Shown one piece after another: positions 59,372-64,000 of a stretch of DNA of 64,000 nucleotides; the stretch's first letter is position 1, and each line of letters opens with the position of its first letter. The DNA is from Streptomyces ficellus (GTDB lineage Bacteria; Actinomycetota; Actinomycetes; Streptomycetales; Streptomycetaceae). Both the position numbers and the translations under genes were made by a program. Below the pieces are notes generated by a model that saw only the letters and a list, made by a program, of their open reading frames with translations, was not told the origin of the DNA and searched no databases. The stretch covers positions 36,006 to 100,005 of the forward strand of contig NZ_JAUEPL010000022.1 in NCBI RefSeq assembly GCF_030406405.1, read 5' to 3'.

Positions 59372-59522
59372 GACTACCCTCGCTCACTTCTCGGAACACC
59401 CCCGCATCAGCGGGGATCTCGGTGCGGGGCGTCTGGGCCCACACGACCTACGTCGGCCTAGCCTACCGGCCAGAGCGCCGAGCTTGTAATCCGAGGGGTA
59501 CGTGGGACTCTCCCGACGACCG

Positions 59523-59735
59523 CTAAGCGGTCTCCACCCCCACAAAGGACTCACGGAGGTACTCGTGAACCGCTTGCTCCGGAACCCGGAATGACCTGCC
59601 CACCCGGATCGCCGGCAGATGACCGCTGTGCACCAAGCGGTACACGGTCATCTTCGACACTCGCATCACCGAGGCGACTTCCGCCACGGTCAGGAACTTG
59701 ACCTCGTTGAGAGGCCTCTCGCCAGCAGCAGCCAT
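59523..59735 (-). CDS. bdtA: excisionase-like helix-turn-helix regulator BdtA
   Basis: 70 aa. MerR/excisionase-type helix-turn-helix: VKFLTVAEVASVMRVSKMTVYRLVHSGHLPAIRVGRSFRVP. It is closely like SCO3328, identified as a BldD target in S. coelicolor (bdtA; from memory), and lies in the same gene order with bldN-rsbN. Start ATG 59735 with AGGTGG upstream. Its targets are unknown. Confidence 0.85.
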   Translation of the reverse strand: MAAAGERPLNEVKFLTVAEVASVMRVSKMTVYRLVHSGHLPAIRVGRSFRVPEQAVHEYLRESFVGVETA

Positions 59736-59863
59736 GACCCACCTGTACCTTCCGCCCACAACGCCCACCGGCTTCCCCTCCGGTGACTCTTCGTCGCGGT
59801 GCGCTCACTCACCAGACTAGGGGCGGGTGATACGAGTGGGGAAGAGGAGCAGCCATCCGCCGC

Positions 59864-60679
59864 CTACCGTGACAGACACGCTCGATTGAGTACATAGCGA
59901 GTAAGCGGCCGGTAGTAATCGGACCGCACCGCGTCATCAAGCGGAACGGCGACGGACACGCGCCCCTCGGCCTCCCCGACGAACAGCGCGGGGTCGTCCG
60001 TGTCGGCCAGGCCGATGGCCTCAAAGCCCAGCTGACCTGCTCCGCAGACCCATCCGTGGTCGCCGACGACCAGCTCCGGCAGGGGCTCGCCGACGTCCGC
60101 GAGACCCTCCAGAGCGACCCTGACGGGCAAGGGGGAATGGGTGTGTGCGCCGGTCTCACAACCGGCGCCTTCGGCCCCGGGTTCCCGCACCACCGCGACT
60201 CCTCGTACGTAGTCGAGGTTGTACGTACGTACGCCGAACCGGGTCGTTATGTCGACAGATCTGCCCTGCGACGGTGTGAGAACGAGACATCCGGCCGCCG
60301 ACAAAGCGTCTGCGAGGCCGGCGTAGAACCCCAGCAGACGGTGCGGATGCCCGGTCCCGAACAGCACCGGCGCCCGCCGCCGGGCCGCCTCCCCGAGCCG
60401 AGCGGCGAACGCGTCGAGCGCGCTCAGCGTCCGCTCCGGGTCGATGACGTCGGGCCCGGACCGGTACGCGGGGTCGCCGGAGACCCCGCACTTGTCGGCC
60501 ATCAGCCGCAGCAGCGCCCGCTCGTCCCAGCTCCACTCGGGGTCGAGCCCGAGCGTCACCCGTGGATCGCGAGCCGCGAACAGCCGGTAGCTCCGCAGGC
60601 TCTCCTCCCGCGAGGTTGCCACGGGGCCGGCCAGCCTGGCCGCCAGCAGATGCGCGCGCAGCGCCCCGGTACTCAGCAC
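59864..60679 (-). CDS. uncharacterised phosphatase-like family protein
   Basis: 271 aa from GTG 60679, which lacks a clear ribosome-binding site. Contains the conserved stretch VLFGTGHPHRLLGFYAGLADALSAAG, SYRLFAARDPRVTLGLDPEWSW and a late VVGDHGWVCGAGQLG. Streptomycete homologues are often labelled phosphatases but no classic HAD, PTP or metallophosphatase motif is obvious here. No signal or membrane segment. It is downstream of acuC (140-base gap) on the same strand. The function is unknown. Confidence 0.6.
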   Translation of the reverse strand: MLSTGALRAHLLAARLAGPVATSREESLRSYRLFAARDPRVTLGLDPEWSWDERALLRLMADKCGVSGDPAYRSGPDVIDPERTLSALDAFAARLGEAARRRAPVLFGTGHPHRLLGFYAGLADALSAAGCLVLTPSQGRSVDITTRFGVRTYNLDYVRGVAVVREPGAEGAGCETGAHTHSPLPVRVALEGLADVGEPLPELVVGDHGWVCGAGQLGFEAIGLADTDDPALFVGEAEGRVSVAVPLDDAVRSDYYRPLTRYVLNRACLSR

Positions 60680-60819
60680 CCTGCCGATGCTGCCGCACCT
60701 GCCCGGGCCGGGCGCCAAAACCGGGAGGACGCCGCACAGTTGGCGTAACCGCCGCTCGAACGCGCGAGGAACACGACCCGCGGCGCGGCCCGGCCGGGCT
60801 CGCTTCCCGCGGCCGCCCC

Positions 60820-61995
60820 CTACGGCAGCAGCCCCCGCAGCGGGAACGCCGCCCGCCGCGTCGCCAGCACCGCCTGGTCCAGCCGGTCGGCCGGGTCGTA
60901 CCCCTCGTCCCAGGCCCGCCACGACACCGGCCACCGCCCATCCGTCATCCGACCGGGCGCCAACTGCCGCGTCCGCGCGTACACCTCGTCCCGCCACGAC
61001 GACGGGATGACCGACTCGGGCTCCACCGGAGCGTCCGCCGCGATCCCCACCAGGTGGGTCCACGACCGCGGTACGACGTCCACCACCGCATAGCCGCCAC
61101 CGCCCAGGGCGACCCACCGCCCGTCCGCGTACGCGTGCGCCAGTTCGTGGCACGCGGCCTGCACCGCCCGCTGCGCGTCCAGCGACACCGCCAGGTGCGC
61201 GAGCGGGTCCTCGAAGTGGGTGTCCGCCCCGTGCTGCGTCACCAGGACCTGCGGCCGGAAGTCCGCCAACAGCTCCGGCACCACCGCGTGGAACGCCCGC
61301 AGCCACCCCGCGTCGCCCGTCCCCGCCGGCAGCGCCACATTGACCGCGCCGCCCTCCGCCGCCCCGGCGGCGCCCGTCTCCTCCGGCCAACCCGTGCCCG
61401 GGAACAGCGTCCCGGGGTGCTCGTGCAACGAGACGGTCAGCACCCGCGGGTCCTCCCAGAACGCCGCCTGCACCCCGTCCCCGTGGTGCACGTCCACGTC
61501 CACGTACGCCACCCGCTCCGCGCCCAGCTCCAGCAGCCGCGCGATCGCCAGGGCCGCGTCGTTGTAGACGCAGAACCCGGCCGCCGACCCCGGCATCGCG
61601 TGGTGCAGCCCGCCCGCGAAGTTCACCGCGTGAGCGGCGTCCCCACGCCACACCGCGTCCGCCGCGCCCACCGACTGCCCCGCGATGAGTGCCGACGCCT
61701 CGTGCATCCCGGGGAACGCCGGGTCGTCCATGGTCCCCAGCCCGTACGCCTGGTCCGCCGCCCTCGGGTTCGCCGACGCGGCCCGCACCGCGGCCACGTA
61801 GTCCTCCCGGTGCACCAGCCGCAGCGTGGAATCACCGGCCGGCTTGGCCGCCACCACGTTCACCCGGCGATCCAGCTCGTACGCCCGGACCAACCCCATG
61901 GTCAGCGCGAGCCGTACCGGATCCATCGGATGGCCCGGCCCGAAGTCGTACCCGGTCAGTCCGTCATCCCACATCAACAGTGCGCGGCCGCTCAT
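60820..61995 (-). CDS. acuC: AcuC-like histone-deacetylase family protein
   Basis: 391 aa, class I HDAC-like zinc amidohydrolase. NFAGGLHHAMPGSAAGFCVYNDAALAI and AYVDVDVHHGDGVQ carry the catalytic His-His and the Asp/His zinc ligands; QHGADTHFEDPLAHL and GGGGY complete the site. AcuC deacetylates proteins such as acetyl-CoA synthetase. ATG 61995 gives MSGRALLMWDD; GTG 62004 is alternative. The 5' end overlaps the stop of the MFS gene by 32 bases, suggesting cotranscription. Confidence 0.92.
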   Translation of the reverse strand: MSGRALLMWDDGLTGYDFGPGHPMDPVRLALTMGLVRAYELDRRVNVVAAKPAGDSTLRLVHREDYVAAVRAASANPRAADQAYGLGTMDDPAFPGMHEASALIAGQSVGAADAVWRGDAAHAVNFAGGLHHAMPGSAAGFCVYNDAALAIARLLELGAERVAYVDVDVHHGDGVQAAFWEDPRVLTVSLHEHPGTLFPGTGWPEETGAAGAAEGGAVNVALPAGTGDAGWLRAFHAVVPELLADFRPQVLVTQHGADTHFEDPLAHLAVSLDAQRAVQAACHELAHAYADGRWVALGGGGYAVVDVVPRSWTHLVGIAADAPVEPESVIPSSWRDEVYARTRQLAPGRMTDGRWPVSWRAWDEGYDPADRLDQAVLATRRAAFPLRGLLP

Positions 61996-63127
61996 GCCCG
62001 CCACCGTATAGGGCCCTCTCGCCGCCGACCGCCGTGGCGTACCGCAACATCACCAGCACCAGCACCAGCGGCAGCAGCATCGCCCCGCGATAGCTCCACG
62101 CGTCCCCGAGCGCCCCCACCAACGGCGATCCCACCAGGAACCCGACGTAGTTGAAGACGTTCAGCCGCGCCACCTCCGCATCACTGCGCGCCGCCGCGAA
62201 CGCCTGCGGCACCACCACGCTCAGCCCGAGACCCAGCACCGTGAACCCGGCCACCCCGGCCCACGCCCCCGGCGCCCCGGCCACCACCGCGAACCCGGCC
62301 GCCGCCAGCACCGCCCCGCCCCGCACCACGGCCACCGCCCCGAACCGCCGCACCGCCAGGTCACCCACGGCCCGCCCCAACAGGGTCGTGACCATATAGG
62401 CGTTGTACGGAACGGTCGCCAGCTCCTCCGAACCGCCCAGCACGTCCGCCAAATACTTCGCGCTCCAGTTCGCCACGGTGGAATCGCCGATGTACGCGAA
62501 CATCAGCACCAGGCACAGCGGCACCAGCACTCCGCCCGAACGCCCGACCGGCCCACCACGCCCCGGCTCCCCCTCCACGTACCACCGGCTCCCCACCAGG
62601 GCCACCGGCAGCAGCACGGCGACGACCGGCAGGTACGACACGACGAGCGCCAGCTCCCCGTGCGCGCCGACCCACGCCAGCGAGGCCCCCACGATCCCGC
62701 CCAGGCTGTACGCCGCGTGGAACCCGAGCATGATGCTGCGCCCGTACGCCCTCTGGAGGCTGACCCCGAGCATGTTCATGGACGCGTCGAGCGCCCCGAC
62801 CGCCAGCCCGAACACGCCCAGCGCGACCCCGACATGCCACAGCCGTTCGCCGGCCCCGAGCGCCAGCAACGCCAGCAGCACGACCGGCTGCGCCCACCGG
62901 AGCACCACGCTCGGCGCCACCCGGCGGACCAGCTTCCCGGTGAGCACGCTGCCGACACCCGCGAGGACCGGCACTGCCGCGAGAAACACCGGCAGCAACG
63001 CGTCGGATATCCCGTACCGGTCCTGAATGGCGGGGATACGCGTCACCAACAGGGCAAAGGTCACTCCCTGCACGAAGAAGGAGACCGCCAGAGAGCCCCG
63101 CCCACGCCGCGACCGCGCATCCGTCAT
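61964..63127 (-). CDS. MFS transporter
   Basis: 387 aa with about 12 membrane helices. The N-terminal half shows SFFVQGVTFALLVTRIPAIQDRYG and the loop GKLVRRVAPSVVLRW; the family resembles fucose/sugar- or drug-type MFS proteins with no AT-rich or truncated regions. Substrate unknown. Its 3' end overlaps acuC by 32 bases, and the same strand continues into acuC and the phosphatase-like gene. Confidence 0.88.
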   Translation of the reverse strand: MTDARSRRGRGSLAVSFFVQGVTFALLVTRIPAIQDRYGISDALLPVFLAAVPVLAGVGSVLTGKLVRRVAPSVVLRWAQPVVLLALLALGAGERLWHVGVALGVFGLAVGALDASMNMLGVSLQRAYGRSIMLGFHAAYSLGGIVGASLAWVGAHGELALVVSYLPVVAVLLPVALVGSRWYVEGEPGRGGPVGRSGGVLVPLCLVLMFAYIGDSTVANWSAKYLADVLGGSEELATVPYNAYMVTTLLGRAVGDLAVRRFGAVAVVRGGAVLAAAGFAVVAGAPGAWAGVAGFTVLGLGLSVVVPQAFAAARSDAEVARLNVFNYVGFLVGSPLVGALGDAWSYRGAMLLPLVLVLVMLRYATAVGGERALYGGGHERPRTVDVG

Positions 63128-63169
63128 GGCGGCACAGCGTAGGCGGCCTGCCTACCGCTGGGTAGCTCA

Positions 63170-63814
63170 TCACGCGAGAAGCCCGACCAACTCCCCCATG
63201 TCATCGAAGCAGCCCTTCACCCCCACGAGCCTCTCCGCCGGCGTCATCGCCGTGAACCCGTACACATCCATCCCGGCAGCCAGCGCCGCACGCACCCCGA
63301 GCGGGCTGTCCTCCACGACGACACACCGCTCGGGCGCCACACCCATCCGCTCGGCGGCGTACAGGAACAGGTCGGGCGCCGGCTTTCCGCGCCCCACGTC
63401 CTGCGAGCTGAACACGGTGTCCTCGGGGAACCACCGGTCAAGCCCGGTCTTACGGTGCCCCACCCGGATCCGCTCATGGCTCCCCGACGAAGCGACGCAG
63501 TACGGCACCCCTTCCGCGACCAGCTTCCCCAGCACCTCACTCACCCCGGCGACCGCCTCCAGCTCCCGCTCGAACGCGGCGAACACGCGGGCGTGAAACG
63601 TCTCGTCGAAGTCCGTCGGCAACCGCTGCCCGGTCCGCTCCAGGACGAGGTCGTGTACGCGATGCATGGCGGCCCCCATGTAGTCCCGCAAGGACTCCTC
63701 GTACGAGGTGGGGTGGCCAAGCTCGGTCAGGTACCCGGCGAGGAGGGTGTTGGAAATGGGCTCGCTGTCGACGAGCACGCCGTCGTTGTCAAAAATGACG
63801 AGTTCATAGCGCAT
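63170..63814 (-). CDS. HAD hydrolase, beta-phosphoglucomutase-like
   Basis: 214 aa. HAD motif 1 FDNDGVLVDSEP, motif 2 ASSGSHERIRVG, motif 3 GRGKPAPDLFLYAAERMG and motif 4 VVEDSPLGVRAALAAG; alpha-helical cap between 1 and 2. Members are sugar-phosphate phosphatases or beta-phosphoglucomutases; DNDGVLVDSEP has Asn replacing the more usual Leu/Met. Start ATG 63814. It is the first gene beyond the rRNA operon terminator. Confidence 0.9.
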   Translation of the reverse strand: MRYELVIFDNDGVLVDSEPISNTLLAGYLTELGHPTSYEESLRDYMGAAMHRVHDLVLERTGQRLPTDFDETFHARVFAAFERELEAVAGVSEVLGKLVAEGVPYCVASSGSHERIRVGHRKTGLDRWFPEDTVFSSQDVGRGKPAPDLFLYAAERMGVAPERCVVVEDSPLGVRAALAAGMDVYGFTAMTPAERLVGVKGCFDDMGELVGLLA

Positions 63815-63832
63815 GACACCACCGTAAACGCA

Positions 63833-63866
63833 GGAAAGCCCCGCACCAGAAGGTGCGGGGCTTTCC
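63833..63866. terminator. rRNA operon terminator (serves the minus strand)
   Basis: GGAAAGCCCCGCACC (63833-63847), AGAA, GGTGCGGGGCTTTCC (63852-63866): perfect 15-bp stem ten bases after the 5S 3' end. Confidence 0.9.
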
Positions 63867-63875
63867 CACAATAAT

Positions 63876-63995
63876 TGTTCGGCGGTGTCCTACTCTCCCA
63901 CAGGGTCCCCCCTGCAGTACCATCGGCGCTGAAAGGCTTAGCTTCCGGGTTCGGAATGTAACCGGGCGTTTCCCTAACGCTATGACCACCGAAAC
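63876..63995 (-). rRNA. 5S ribosomal RNA
   Basis: Read on the minus strand, GTTTCGGTGGTCATAGCG opens the gene at 63995 and ACACCGCCGAACA closes it near 63876, about 120 nt. The inner loops (GGTTACATTCCGAACCCGG, GGTACTGCAGG) are the actinomycete 5S pattern. The gene is the distal end of an rRNA operon transcribed leftwards, with 23S expected just beyond position 64000. Confidence 0.95.
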
Positions 63996-64000
63996 ACTAT

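Noticed and set aside
1..64000. Mobile elements, prophage, tRNA genes, attachment sites
   Set aside because: No transposase, integrase, terminal inverted repeats or tRNA-like cloverleaf was recognised anywhere in the window.

Overview
The window is high-GC actinobacterial DNA, almost certainly a Streptomyces chromosome arm-to-core segment. The evidence is the codon bias, frequent GTG/TTG starts, the complete bldN-rsbN developmental locus, a rex-hemACDB haem locus, the futalosine menaquinone pathway and a 32-codon bS22-type gene. No insertion sequence, prophage, CRISPR array, tRNA gene or plasmid backbone was seen. Nearly every gene belongs to a recognisable family.

Layout. 0-19 kb: menaquinone by the futalosine route in three blocks (mqnC plus a partial amidohydrolase-like gene at 0-1.7 kb; mqnA at 4.7-5.6 kb; mqnE, an Lrp regulator, ubiX/mqnM, ubiA/mqnP and ubiD/mqnL at 13.6-19.3 kb). 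Between them lie a membrane Ser/Thr kinase, an esterase lipoprotein, a cold-shock gene, a DUF1992 protein, a TetR regulator, a secreted subtilase, an MFS gene broken by an in-frame stop, a dicarboxylate symporter, a GNAT acetyltransferase and a UdgX uracil-DNA glycosylase. 19-24 kb: a PLDc_N protein, then a little-known pair made of a cytoplasmic P-loop ATPase and a membrane-anchored periplasmic-binding protein, and a SRPBCC protein. 24-32 kb (all minus strand): hemL, a histidine phosphatase, a Tat/lipoprotein polysaccharide deacetylase, then the System II cytochrome c maturation set resA-ccdA-resB-ccsB.

32-43 kb is more mixed: a conserved hypothetical, GNAT, a 16-bp minisatellite, a Mut7-C RNase protein, a divergent TetR/FAD-monooxygenase pair with clustered operators, a secreted protein, SDR, RtcB, two DUF3558 lipoproteins and a DUF2637 membrane protein. 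43-53 kb: divergent lysS (class I) and argS with two perfect DnaA boxes between them, hemB, then the tightly overlapped rex-hemA-hemC-hemD operon with a visible Rex operator over its promoter. 53-64 kb: a HAD phosphatase, bldN (ECF sigma for aerial development), rsbN (its anti-sigma) with a SigBldN-like promoter, an acyltransferase, an epimerase, bS22, bdtA, a phosphatase-like gene, acuC, an MFS gene, a HAD hydrolase and, at the right edge, 5S rRNA with its terminator, i.e. the end of a leftward rRNA operon.

The thread through the window is respiration: menaquinone, haem and cytochrome c are all made here, and Rex senses NADH/NAD+ to gate haem synthesis. The best candidates for undescribed biology are the ATPase/periplasmic-binding-protein pair, the paired DnaA boxes at lysS-argS, the four-site TetR operator cluster, and two unrelated minisatellites that share a 16-bp period.
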